From: Pterobdella sp. o SKG-2022 | Lineage: Eukaryota > Annelida > Clitellata > Hirudinida > Piscicolidae | Reading direction: 5' to 3' | Assembly: GCA_964035795.1 (NCBI GenBank) | Contig: OZ038322.1 | Span: 6,562,925-6,626,924 of the forward strand | Length of the DNA stretch: 64,000 nucleotides | Part shown: in pieces, positions 1-40,642 of the stretch | How the letters are laid out: each line of letters starts with the position of its first letter | Numbering within the stretch: the first letter of the stretch is position 1 | The notes under the pieces: model-generated | Seen by the model: the letters and a program-made list of their open reading frames with translations, nothing else | What the model was told of the DNA's origin: nothing | Database searches by the model: none | Program-made: the position numbers and the translations under genes

Positions 1-1759
1 ATCGGGAGAATAATGATTGTACAGTTTGTATGGTGGATATGGATGCATGGGTGGGAAGTGGCGGTTGCTAGGTGAGTGAATATGGCCAGCGTTAATGTTA
101 GATGTTAGTAAGTGGCTTGAAGTATTGTTGTTTGGAATGTTCATTGGACCATTCAAGTGTTTGCTCAAAGGATTATTTAAAAGACCATTGTTTATATAAG
201 GAGAACTATTGGGGACTTTTAACTTGGATGGCAAAGGGTAATTGGGACCATAGACATTTCCAGTTATTGGATCACTGATGCCACAATTGATAGAAGTGCT
301 ACCATTTTGTACAATGCCCTTACTCCCTAAACTCAAACTACCCATGCTGTTTTCATTAATATTGTTAACACTACTGTTTGTGTTAACATTAAGACTGTTG
401 AAGTTGTTGATGCTACAATTAGAAATTCCTTCTCCACCAAGATTTAAGCCACTATTGAAGTTGTCCTGTGATTAAAAATATATCAATTAAATGTATGACT
501 ATAAGTCCCTTTGATATTATGACTAAAATATGATCAACACACATTGATATAAAGATATGCTGTCAATTCAGCAGCTTGCTTTTGACTGAGTCGACGTTGT
601 GGCAAAATTGGAATGCCTTCTGCCAATTTTCTGGCTTGAATCTTCACTGCAACATTTATGAATAAAACTTGAAACTCAAATTTAAAATTTAAGAAAAATA
701 AAAACTCACTTTTATTCTAATAGAATTTATTTAAAATTTAAAACGAACAAGCTTACAGATAAGTGAATTGTGAGCTTCTTTGAGGGAATCAAGAAGGATG
801 GAATGAGCAAGGGGATGCACATTGGCTAGAGATATCCCTGGGTTTCGAGTGAAGTAGTTGTGGAGAAGTCTTTCAAAAGTTTCAGGCAAGTGAAGAATGA
901 GATCGAAAGGAAATGATGGGTTTGAAAAGTTCATATCAGCAATAATCAGATCTCTGAGAAGATTGTAAAGTGGGTGTGTGAGAAAACCTGAAGATCTATT
1001 ATTGAGAAGATGGCAAACATCAGACTCTGAAGAAGGTTGCAGTTTGACAGGACTGTTTGAGTCAGTCTGAGAATCACATGACTTAAAAGAATTACGAGTT
1101 TGATAGTCTTGAATGAAATTATTTCCTTGATAATTATAACTTTTGAAACTAGTTGGATTTTGAGGACTTGATGGAGGGTTGAAAAGTGTATTGTCAGATT
1201 GGTCTGGGCTGCAGCTCGGTCTGCTTTGGTTTGATGAACATTTATCAATGTCTATCAACAATGGATTTTTTCTTTCCCATTCATTTTCAGATTTTATTTG
1301 ATATTTTGTTTCTAATTCTTGGTTTGGTATGTTTTCAAAAGTTTTATCTGGTAAACATTTTTGAATATTCTGATCTTCAGCATTATGAACATTACTGAAA
1401 AACTGCTGAGATGTATCATTATACATGTCAGCTCCTTGAACATATGCATAAGATTCTCTGACTTCCAACAACATATCACTTGCATCATTGATAACTTTTC
1501 TTTTTTTATTCGAATGAGAAAATTCGAATGCATCGTCTTCTCTTGGTCGAATTCTTTTGTTTTCATTAGTATCAATTGTGAAATTATATTTTTCTTTAGC
1601 ATTAAAATCTGCAAAAATTTCATCAAAAAGATGGTTAGAAATGATAGAGTCGGTGAAGTGATTGGCGAGTTCATCGTTTTCGGTTTCTTTTGCATAATCA
1701 ATTTTTCCAAGTAGATCTTTAGGATTTCGATAGGACGTAGAAGATGGTTGGCAAGTCAT
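1..1759 (-). CDS. Unrecognised Asn/Ser-rich protein, 5' part of a spliced gene (runs off left edge)
   Basis: I read three exons: 757-1759 (ATG at 1759), 543-646 and 465 down to the window edge. Donor GTAAGC follows exon 1, exon 2 has a GCAG acceptor and a weaker GTGTGT donor, and exon 3 has a CACAG acceptor; phases join as 1 then 0. Residues 1-250 are polar and low-complexity with a basic patch (NKKRK near residue 85), which suggests a nuclear protein. Residues about 255-375 look folded and helical and span the exon 1/2 junction (HPLYNLLRDL ... LAHSILLDSLKEAHNSL, then QKQAAELTAYLY). The third exon is Asn/Ser/Pro-rich and still open at base 1. HPLYNLL weakly recalls the start of TALE-homeobox N-terminal domains, but I do not consider that an identification. 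The gene is divergent from Mi-2. Confidence 0.7.
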
Positions 1760-2485
1760 ATTGTCGAGTTTTGAATTAAATAATTTGTAATAGTAAATGA
1801 GAGATTTAAAACTTATATGTACAAAATTTAAGTAGTTTCTTCTTTTTCATTAATGGCCAAAAAACAACAAAAAAATAATTTTAGCCAAAATTTTCGATTC
1901 AACTTTATCCTTTTGAAAAACTTTCACGCCAATTCAAAATTCGCTGCATTTAAATGTTCCTTTGTTTAATAGAATCATATATTTATGTAGCGCAAAATAT
2001 AATTTTTCAACATTTGCAAAAAATTTATAATTTAACTGTTTTTTGTAATAAAAAGCATTTAACATATTTTTTTAATTGTAGTTGTTGAACATTAGAGCTG
2101 AATGAAATTATTTACTACTGATAAAAGCTTTAAAAATGCAGAAACTAAAAATATTTTTTTTTAATATTAACTCAACTACTGAAAAAAAATTTTTTTATTT
2201 AATACTGTATTTTATTTCATTTTTAAGATTGATTTTTTAGTGTCTCTTAATTGCCCGTTGCACTTAAAACTTTATTAAGTGAAACTTCAACTTTAAAACA
2301 AGCCAGAAAAGTTGTTACAGAATTTTTAATGTCAAGTTGTAAACGCTTTTAATTTGTCAAATTACTGCGCTCTGTGTACAAATACTGTAGATATATATAC
2401 AATTTTTTATGCATCCCACTATAGGAGTTATAAATTGCAGTTTATTTGTTCGACCATTTAAAGAATTCTATCAAATGTTCAAAAT
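1760..2485. promoter_or_regulatory. Divergent intergenic region between the left-edge gene and Mi-2
   Basis: 726 bases lie between the two opposing start codons. The DNA is very AT-rich with A and T homopolymers. I see no convincing TATA or Inr motif, repeat copy or extra exon. By position it should hold both core promoters and 5' UTRs; this is inferred from layout only. Confidence 0.4.
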
Positions 2486-25236
<22,751 letters not shown>

Positions 25237-25592
25237 CCATTATCTAGTTGGATAGTATTCATTGCATACAACTTATGTATTGTCTTCTGACTGTTTTTGT
25301 AGTTTCAAGTGTTTTTAAGTATACGGTTTTATTTATTTCATTGTTGATAAGTATGAAAATTCATTTTTAATTGTCTCAATTACTATACATACTTATTAAC
25401 AGTTATGTATTTGGAAGATTCTTGCAATTTTCATTTAATACGCGTTAAATAAATAAAAATGAAAGTTTAAAATGTTTTTCCTTTTATTTGACATTAATTC
25501 ATATAAAACAAAAAACGTGTAAAGCTTCAGTAAAAAAACCAAAATTCATTATGAAACAAAAAGAAAATTTCAAAAAACAGTTTGATTATAAA
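25237..25592. other. Convergent 3' intergenic region, Mi-2 / GLE1
   Basis: Holds the 3' UTRs of both genes. AATAAA signals for Mi-2 start at 25448 and 25452. On the minus strand AATAAA for GLE1 is at 25483-25488, so the two transcripts probably end within a few tens of bases of each other or overlap. I see no repeat or extra gene. Confidence 0.6.
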
Positions 25593-27377
25593 TCAGTTAT
25601 TACCACTCAAGCCATCATTCCTTAAAGAGTTCTCCACAAACGTCCTCAACCTCACCACGGGTCCCTTCTTTCCCACACCTGTCACCCTTTCTATTTTGTT
25701 CATGTAGTCTTCTTTAATGAATTTGAGAATTTTAATGTATTGCCTTTGATAACACTTTAATAATTTTCTCTCAGCCTGGAACAGTACTCTGTATAGAGCT
25801 GTAGCGCTGATTCCCTCAGATGGTTGTTGGTTGAGAAGTCGAGCTAACCATTTCCATATTTGTGCCATGCACCAACTGTTGTCACTCCCAGAAAGCATCA
25901 AATCAGCATAAAAAGTCATGTAGGAGCTTTGTCTTGACAGAAATTTGTTTTCATCTTCTAGACAACCATTATCATCCATTTTGTACCCCTGTGCAGCAAA
26001 GTACTCTGCTTCATTTTTAGTCTTGGCAGGATTGAATGGCACAGATATGGGGGAAATGAGAGCTAGATGGGCCTTCAGCAGAGAGCTGAACAAAGGATAT
26101 GATGATGACAGGTGTAAGGCTAATTTGACATAAAGAGCACTGTTTTGCTTGGATGATTCAGTAGCTTGTTCAACAATTTTTTTTGCAAGTTTGTCAACAC
26201 AGAAATGAAATGCTGATGTGTGTGCACCTATTGAAACCAGTTTATTTCCTGAAGATATGACAGATTGTCCGTTCAATAAACTTAGAATGTCCTTGAAAGG
26301 TGACATTTGTTGTGAATTCAAAGTTGAAATTAGTCTACCAACTGCTGCAGTTAATTCAAATCTGTATTTTTTGTGTTTTGCATCAGTGTTTAGTTCTTTG
26401 CATGTTTCCTTAGTTTTCTCCATGTTTTTCAGAGATTCAATGTATTTTTGTGTGCATTCTGTTTTTGTTCTAACTTCAATGTCTTTATGACTAATATTGT
26501 CAGTTTTTTTTATAATTGTTGTTGTGATGTTTGACTTATGTTGAGATTTCTCTGTTTTAGCTCTACTTTCTTCTTCAACAATTTTTTCGAGATGCATAAG
26601 AGATTGTTTATAAAGTAAGTTAAGCTTAGAGCAGACATGAATGTTAATAACTTGACTAGATACCAAAGTTTTTTCTTGTTGCTGCATAATTTCAATGGTT
26701 TTCAAAGCTTCAGGACTAGCCACTGCATTAATTATTTCCTTTATTTGATTTTTGATCATTTCATTTTCAACTTGTAATTTTCTCAACATCCTTGCTTCTT
26801 CTTCCAGCTTCAAAGATTTTTCTCTCTCTAATTGCTCTTTCTTTTGCTTCAAGGAATCTAACATATTTTTTTTATTGGAAACATTTTGAGCATGCCTCAA
26901 ATGACTATCTCTTAATATACTTTGTTTTCTTTGAATTTCTTCGTTAAACGCTTTTTCTATTTCCTCTTCTTCTTCTAAAATTTTTCTTCTCATCATCAAA
27001 TCTTTTTCTAAAATGTGATTGTAAAGGATTAAATCTTGTAACATTCTTTGTTGATCTCGTTCAATCTCTTGGTTATGTCTTTTTGTTATGAGGGCAAGTA
27101 CATTATCCTCAATTTGTTGATCTAAGACACTTTTAACAGTTGCAGCAACGTCCAGGGAATTTAAGACGGGTCTTTCTAACTGAATTTCATCATCACTATC
27201 ATGTAAACCTTGATCATAATTTTCACTAGAATAAGTTTCATTCTGGTTTATTAAGTCGTTTTGGTTGGATTGGCTCGAGGACCTTCTCTTTTTAGGCTCA
27301 ACTTTAGAATTTTCGGCTTGGTGGGGTCTTTTAGCATTAAATTTTGGAATAATTTTATAATTATGTAAAGAAGTCAT
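25593..27377 (-). CDS. GLE1: GLE1, mRNA export factor at the nuclear pore
   Basis: Single-exon 594-aa protein. GLE1, with inositol hexakisphosphate, activates the DEAD-box ATPase DDX19 (Dbp5) at the cytoplasmic face of the nuclear pore to strip export factors from mRNA. Residues about 85-330 form a long Glu/Lys/Arg/Gln-rich coiled coil, as in the family. The C-terminal helical domain (about 345-590) has the family strings YPLFSSLLKAHLALISPISVPF, AAQGYKMDDNGCLEDENKFL.R, IWKWLARLLNQ and IKEDYMNKIERVTG. I start at the ATG at 27377 (MTSLHNYK); the frame is open further upstream but without an ATG. Human GLE1 is about 700 aa; the missing part is mostly N-terminal. Lack of introns contrasts with its neighbours. 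Confidence 0.88.
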   Translation of the reverse strand: MTSLHNYKIIPKFNAKRPHQAENSKVEPKKRRSSSQSNQNDLINQNETYSSENYDQGLHDSDDEIQLERPVLNSLDVAATVKSVLDQQIEDNVLALITKRHNQEIERDQQRMLQDLILYNHILEKDLMMRRKILEEEEEIEKAFNEEIQRKQSILRDSHLRHAQNVSNKKNMLDSLKQKKEQLEREKSLKLEEEARMLRKLQVENEMIKNQIKEIINAVASPEALKTIEIMQQQEKTLVSSQVINIHVCSKLNLLYKQSLMHLEKIVEEESRAKTEKSQHKSNITTTIIKKTDNISHKDIEVRTKTECTQKYIESLKNMEKTKETCKELNTDAKHKKYRFELTAAVGRLISTLNSQQMSPFKDILSLLNGQSVISSGNKLVSIGAHTSAFHFCVDKLAKKIVEQATESSKQNSALYVKLALHLSSSYPLFSSLLKAHLALISPISVPFNPAKTKNEAEYFAAQGYKMDDNGCLEDENKFLSRQSSYMTFYADLMLSGSDNSWCMAQIWKWLARLLNQQPSEGISATALYRVLFQAERKLLKCYQRQYIKILKFIKEDYMNKIERVTGVGKKGPVVRLRTFVENSLRNDGLSGNN

Positions 27378-27420
27378 GATTGAAATTAATTTACCAAAAC
27401 GATAAAAAAACAAATCTTTT

Positions 27421-27520
27421 TTGAATTGTACACTAAATATTAAAAGCAAACTTTCAGACTAATAAAATCTTTGAATTGTAAACTAAATATTAAAAGCGAA
27501 CTTTCGGACTAATAAAATTT
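27421..27520. repeat. 50-bp tandem duplication just upstream of GLE1
   Basis: Units 27421-27470 and 27471-27520 differ at only a few positions (ttgaattgta(c/a)actaaat, taaaagc(a/g)aactttc(a/g)g). It lies 44 to 143 bases upstream of the GLE1 ATG, in the expected promoter or 5' UTR. Confidence 0.9.
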
Positions 27521-27871
27521 ATTTTCAAATAAATATTAAATTTTTACATTCAATTTAATTAATGATTTTTTTACTTTTTAATAAATTTCAATACTATAAT
27601 GATCAAATTTCATTCCAAACTTCAAATTAAATTTTAATTTTAACCAGATCCATTCAACTTTTTTTCTAAAATCAATACAATGATCACAGAGATTAAATTT
27701 TAAATTGGTAGAGAGATTCAAAATTACAGTTTATACAAAGAAAACACAGATTGTAATTTTTGATACATGTCTTAAAATACTTTTTATTATGACCTCACAG
27801 CTTATTGCATTATTTTTTGTAGAAAGATAAAATTTGCCAAAAAACTCAAATTTTTTATTTAGTTCGTAAAT

Positions 27872-28048
27872 GTCGGCCCGTCAAGCTCGAGAGAGAGCAC
27901 TAGACAAATTATTTAAAGTTACTTGGTTCGATCCCACGTGGGCCGACAATTAGCACCTGTTCCACAGTGTGTTTTTGCTACATTAAATTTGCAACAAGCG
28001 CTTTGATCTATAAGGAAAAGCGCTTTATAAATACCCCATTACATTACA
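27872..28048 (+). mobile_element. tRNA-derived SINE, full length
   Basis: Starts GTCGGCCCGTCAAGCTCGAG, has a B box GGTTCGATCCC, closes with GGGCCGAC, and carries the complete body and AGCGCTTTATAAATACCCC tail. Same family as 15986 and 22120. Confidence 0.88.
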
Positions 28049-28589
28049 ATATTTATAGTTGGTAAGGTATAGATTCTAGCTTTGAAGAAGATGAAGATGA
28101 ATTCTTATGTGGTGAGAGTCTATTATGTTGCGTTAGCATGTGCATCTGTAGCTTAAAAAAATTAAAATAATTTTTCGAAAGTTTTAACTCCGTTGGTTCG
28201 ACAGTTAGGGTTTGCTTCACATAGTGTTCGCTATAATTTTAAAAGATGGTGCTATAAGCAAGCAACTGATAAGTAAAACCAACTTCAGCATTGATTATTT
28301 TTAGTTTAGTGTAATGCCGATATTATAAAAAAAGAAGGAATAATTAATGAATATTATGTTTCTATATTGGTATTCTTTTTAATTGGTCGGTCGTGGCGCC
28401 TATTTTCCTACAATAAAACTCAATTTAACTATGTATAATAATAAAATGATATTTATTTTTCAGACATTAATCGTAAATTTACTATGAAACGTCTTTTTTA
28501 TACAGCTTTAAGCTGGAATGAAACCAATGAAATCCCAAGTAATCGTGGTATTCTGAATGATATTCACATATGCAATTATTTTTTTGATG

Positions 28590-28690
28590 AAGTACAATAG
28601 CCTGAATCTAAAAGTAAGGACAACGAACACAGTATTTATTAAATGACACGAAGCTTTTTATAAGGCTAGCTTACATTAGCAAGTGATAAA
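28590..28690 (-). repeat. Hammerhead-like short repeat, copy B
   Basis: Near-identical over about 100 bases to the copy at 63149 (tacaatagcctgaatctaaa, agtaaggacaac, acacgaagctttt, ggctagcttacatta). In this copy the base run after the stem is AAAA instead of GAAA, so the hammerhead-like core is further decayed. Confidence 0.6.
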
Positions 28691-30243
28691 GTTTAATTTT
28701 TTTTTTAATTATGAATTTCATCAAAATTTATTACTTTACCAAAAAATAAAGTATTTTGAGTTGTTAATAAAGTTTACTTAAAATCGAGTTAGCAAATATC
28801 GCTTTTATTGAAGAAACAGAAAAAATTAAGTGAGTTTAATTGAAAAACCAAGTGAAACCTTCGAACACTTTTTTGTAATTCATTAGTTTTTCATCAAGTT
28901 GTATCAAAATAATTTCTCATTTATTGCGAAAAATAAAAAAAAATAGGAGAAATATTTATATAAAAAATTTATATAAAAATAATGATGATATAATCGATCA
29001 AATGATGATTTAAGCTTGAGATTAATGAGTTTCCAATAATTTTTTGATTTCTTTGGTTTTCTATTATCTTGAATAAGATAGGCTTCTACAAGTATCAAAA
29101 AACTAAAAAAGATTTCTTTTCTATTAAACCATTTAAAAGTGTTTTTATTTTGGAATGCTTTCACAAAGTCTTTCAAGTTGTTTCTTAGCTTGAGTACCGC
29201 ATCTTTTCTTACTCTTGTGTTCATTCATGCACTGACTTAAAATCCATTATGGATTTCAATTCAAATAAAGTTTATTTTGTATGCTTCATCAAAAGCTTTT
29301 AAAATATAAAGTTTTAAATTGTTCTCCTTCAATGGTACAAGACACACAATGGTTTATTCAACAAAGTTTTTCGTAAGCAGAGCATTGACGTCAAACTGAT
29401 AAGTTTATTATTATTTAGGACAAAAAATACTCAAATTACTACAACATCAAAGACAGTAACTATACATTAGCGATGTAAAAAATATAAATAAATTGAAGTT
29501 ACGAGAGTCCAGGCTTGCTTGCGGTTGGAATGCTTTACTTTTTTTGCCATCATCAAAAGCAAGAACCTAATACTATGCCGGCGATGTCGAGAGGAATCCT
29601 GAACCAATCAACTCACTCAATTCTATAAAAAAAACTTAAAATTCTGCAAATTGTTTTTTTGATTGTCATATCACATGTCTTCAACTGCCACGTCATGCCA
29701 TCATCATTTGGTCCCGAAAACCTATGGACATACCTTATAGGAGCCTGAGAGCTGCTAAAAAGGTGGAAGGTTTTCATGGAACAAAAGAAGCTTTTTTAAA
29801 ACAGCTAAACTTGAGGCAACAAAACTAAACGACAAAAATGAATTGAGGACACGTTGGCTCGTACGCTTATCATTGGCTAATTTATATACATTCTCAATTT
29901 CAGTTTTAAGTTTTCCTAGCTTGCAAGGGCTCAAACTTTTTTTGCCACGTTAAAAAACAATATTTTACATGGCAACATATTAGCCGTTACTTTTTAAAAT
30001 TTAAATTTTTCTATTATTATATGACAAAAACAAAAAGGTTTGATAGACACACAAAAACGTAAGAGATAATGTAAGTTTTGCTTAAAACAAGCTCTTTTGT
30101 TTAAAACCTTTGTGTCTGTGTCTAATTCGTTTTTATTTTGTTCAGATTTCATCTAAATAATAATTTTTTAGTTTTTATAATTACTAAAAGAAAATTATAA
30201 ATTTTCGGCTGGTTTATATGATTGGTAATGCGTTATATACATT

Positions 30244-30790
30244 CTTTACTTGGGAGGTTACACCAACTTTTCTCGAGAGATCAACATCCGAATCGGAAAA
30301 TCACGGGGCGCTCTCAACTCTCTAGAAAAAATCTGGAACTTTTGCGTTATTACAGAAACGAAAGTTAAGGTTTTTAAATCTACTGTTGAGTCCATACTGC
30401 TATATGGGTGTGAATCCTGGGTAATGACCAACGCTGCAGTGAAGAAAGTTGATGGCACCTACACTCGCATGCTCCGATGAGTCAAAAATATCTCCTGGAA
30501 GGACCGCCTATCAAATGCTCAGCTAAATGGTCAAATTCCAAAGTTGTCTACCATAATCAAAAGAAGACGGTTACCGCTTGCTGGACATGTAGCTTGGCAC
30601 CACGAGCCCGCAAAAACTCTGTTGTTCTGGACGCCGGAAAAGTGTCGTAAAAGAGGTCTTCCAAGTATAACGCTGAAAGACGTACTTCAAAAAGACACAG
30701 CTTACTACTAACGAATTACGTACTGCTATGGCTGATAGACAAATATGAGAAAAAAATTACGTCATGTCAACGAAATGAAAATTGGAAGCA
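30244..30790 (+). pseudogene. Dead LINE: 3' end of a non-LTR reverse transcriptase
   Basis: Translates in one frame as LGGYTNFSREINIRIGKSRG ... LEKIW ... LLYGCESWVMT ... TRML, then TGA at 30478-30480 replaces an expected Arg codon, and the same frame resumes with KNISWKDRLSNAQL ... RRRLPLAGHVAWH. This is the usual C-terminal part of CR1/L2/jockey-type reverse transcriptases. It is truncated at the 5' end and has an in-frame stop, so it is inactive. Confidence 0.8.
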
Positions 30791-31009
30791 CTACTACTAC
30801 TACATTCTGCAAGTTTTTGGACAACACGCTTTTAAAAACTATTTCGAGACAATTCACATCTTTATTGTCTTTGCAATAATTTTTAGGATTTTCAATCTAG
30901 GTTTTTCACTTGAGTTTTCATAAACTTTTTTTTTTCAAGTTTCAATTTTATTAAGTGAATAAACTGGTTTATATACTTTCTTTGCATTATCTTATATCTT
31001 TCGAAAAAA

Positions 31010-38149
<7,140 letters not shown>

Positions 38150-39551
38150 CTAACATTGCATCTAAACCAGTTTGGTTCTCTTCTATATTAAGACTTTCTG
38201 ATGATTCGTGAATACGAAAAATATATATATATATATATATAACTATATAGGCATAAATTCATCTATATATTTATATAGGAGTATATATATTGATTCAATG
38301 CTGGGTTTATGTTCTTGACTGCGTAACAACATAAGATGGAATAAGATAAAAAACCTTCATTGTTATTTGCCCACCAATCAGCATACCCCAACATGGAGGT
38401 TCATACAGAGCCTACGTAACATCCCCACATACCTTCACCAGATGCTCATTCATTTTTGTTGCTGTTGTTGTTTCTATTGCCATTAAAGTATTCTTGTGTG
38501 TACCATACGTATCATTTGTGTTGTTTGAATGAGTTGAAAGTCTGGTCGTCTGGTTGTAATTCTAGGACTACCAAAGAAAATTAGATTTATGTGATATTTT
38601 ATATTTTTTACTTCATTTTCTTTTTAGGACTTAAATTTTATAGTTTTATATAATTGATATATATGTAGAAGATATATATTTAATTATATATTATGTACAT
38701 GTGTATATAGAGATTATAAAATTGCAATAATTCAAAATAGGCTATTTTTAGTGAATATATTCCAATTTTATAGAAATTATAAACCCGGATTTATTTTATA
38801 TATCTTTTGAGTTATATAAAAATTAGATATGTATTCATTGGTTTTTTTGTGCATTATTGCATTTTTATATGGTAGAAGATTGTTGTGCCGACTTTGTTGC
38901 TTATAACATGGTTTTTTGTCTTGGGTTTTTAGCATTGCATCAACTTTCATCTCCATTTTTGTTCATTTCCACATCAGATAAATGGATTCTTGACTAACAT
39001 AAGATGTTTAATTTTATATTAATTTAGGGCTCTTATAATCATTGATCCATAATAATTTAATTGAAAGTCTTTTTTAATTATTTAAAGTGATAAATAAAAG
39101 GTTAAAAACAGCCTTTTATTGAAAAATTTTAAAATTATAATATCGTGAAATACTGATTAAATAGTTTCAATCACAATGATCTAGACCGGAAATCAAATCT
39201 AAGAAGAAACAAGTTTGACGTAGTTTATGTGGGCTGGGATGCCCACCTGTAAAAATAGAGAAATAGCTTTTAGGATATTAGTGAATAAATTGTTAAAACT
39301 TGGTAAAAATGTTTAGACAACATCTAAATGAAGTTATAGATATTTAAAGAAGATATCCAATAAATTTAATTGATATGCAAATACTTCTTGGTAGATCCTT
39401 GAAGGAGAGTCGCACATTCTGTTATGGCGTTTTTTACAGACGTAGATCAGTCTAATCTGTTCAAAATTTAATATTCATGATGAAATGGGCTTTCAAAATA
39501 AACTAAAAAGTAAATTTAGGTTTTAAGGCAAAAAATTCGATGCTTTGAAAA
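38150..39551. other. Intergenic, downstream of transportin
   Basis: Contains an (AT)10 microsatellite at 38221-38240 and an AATAAA at 39093-39098. The rest is AT-rich 3' UTR and intergenic sequence. No gene or recognised repeat was found. Confidence 0.5.
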
Positions 39552-40642
39552 CTATTTTACCATGGTGGCAATCGTCAAGATGCAGATAAGGCTCATGAAA
39601 ATGAAGAAAAGGCTCAAAGTAAGGTTCAAGGAGTTTGTGGATATATGTGTGTCGTCAGTGCCCAACGTCGAAAAACACTTGAAACCCATGTCTTTAGTGT
39701 AAAAGCATTTGAGGTCCATAGGGCAATCAGTTTTCAAACAACTTTTTGTGTATTCTGTAAGATTGAGAAATTTGATGAAACTAAATAATAAAATCAACTA
39801 ATACTTGTATTTTTTATATCTAAACTTGAAATTTTGCTCTTAAAACTGGCTGTTGAGCAATTTATTTTAGTTTAGAGGCAATGTATTTGAATGTCTAAAA
39901 CCTTCTGGGGGCTTCCAAGTGCATTCGATTGAGAGGTTGTAGTGATTGTTTCCAGCATTTTTACGGAAATCCTTCCAGGTGCCTCGTACCATTTCTGGTT
40001 GTAGTTCAGAAGTTCTTATCGTAGCTAAAAAACCACCACGTTTATCACAGTCATTTTCACCTGATAATAAACACGTTTTAAATTTATTTAGTTGTTAAGG
40101 GAATAGGGTTTTAACCATACTTATCATCCATCCGTCATGACTGTCGAAGAGGTAATAAAGAAAGAATTTTCCATCTTTTCGCACCCAGGACCTTCTTGAA
40201 TGGCACTGAAACGTCTGTTTATGATGAATAGTTTTTTATGCATTTCTTGAACATAATGATATTTTGTTCATACATTATCGAGCCAGTAAACTCCCTGGTA
40301 ATCGAAAGAGCCATTAATAGTGAGAATGGGACAAAAGTCCCCAAAAACTGGTGTGTTTGTATAGATTATTTAAATAATGTAATGTAGCATATATTAAATT
40401 CATTCAAATAATGAAAAAGTTCTGAGATTAATACACTTGTTTAAGGCGATTTTCACTATTTTCAACGTTATAAAGAAGGTTTAGCAAGATTATTCATAAG
40501 ATTCACTTTCATTCATAAATGTTTTACCTTTATAATTACTTTGGTATCAAATTTACTATTCGGGTATTTGATATTGGAATTTTATAAAAAATATTATACC
40601 TGTAGTAAAAAAGAAAATAGTGAAGAAAGATGTTGATTTCAT
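39552..40642 (-). CDS. Small Cys-rich secreted or single-pass membrane protein, five exons (190 aa), family unknown
   Basis: Exons on the minus strand: 40600-40642, 40274-40347, 40121-40214, 39902-40060, 39552-39754; phases 1,0,1,1 all agree and every junction is GT-AG. The first exon starts ATG AAA TCA and encodes a hydrophobic signal peptide (MKSTSFFTIFFFTT). Exons 2-3 encode an aromatic-rich block (GDFCPILTINGSFDYQGVYW; WVRKDGKFFLYYLFDSHDGW). Exon 4 encodes a Cys/Trp block (VRGTWKDFRKNAGNNHYNLS) with an NLS glycosylation sequon. Exon 5 has five cysteines, then a hydrophobic helix of about 23 residues near the end (LNLTLSLFFIFMSLICIL...) followed by a very short tail (VK). That layout suggests a type I membrane or GPI-anchored protein. 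I do not recognise the family. Confidence 0.72.

Larger units (their letters stand above)
27378..31009. other. Repeat-rich intergenic region, GLE1 / transportin
   Basis: 3.6 kb between divergent genes. It contains a 50-bp tandem duplication (27421-27520), a SINE (27872-28048), a hammerhead-like repeat (28590-28690) and a dead LINE 3' end (30240-30790). The rest is AT-rich with no exon I can support. A 106-codon minus-strand frame at 28904-29224 is Lys/Phe/Tyr-rich and I do not call it a gene. Confidence 0.5.

Noticed and set aside
28904..29224. 106-codon minus-strand frame in the GLE1-transportin intergenic region
   Set aside because: Composition is Lys/Phe/Tyr/Leu-rich as expected for AT-rich DNA. 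I see no homology or splice context.
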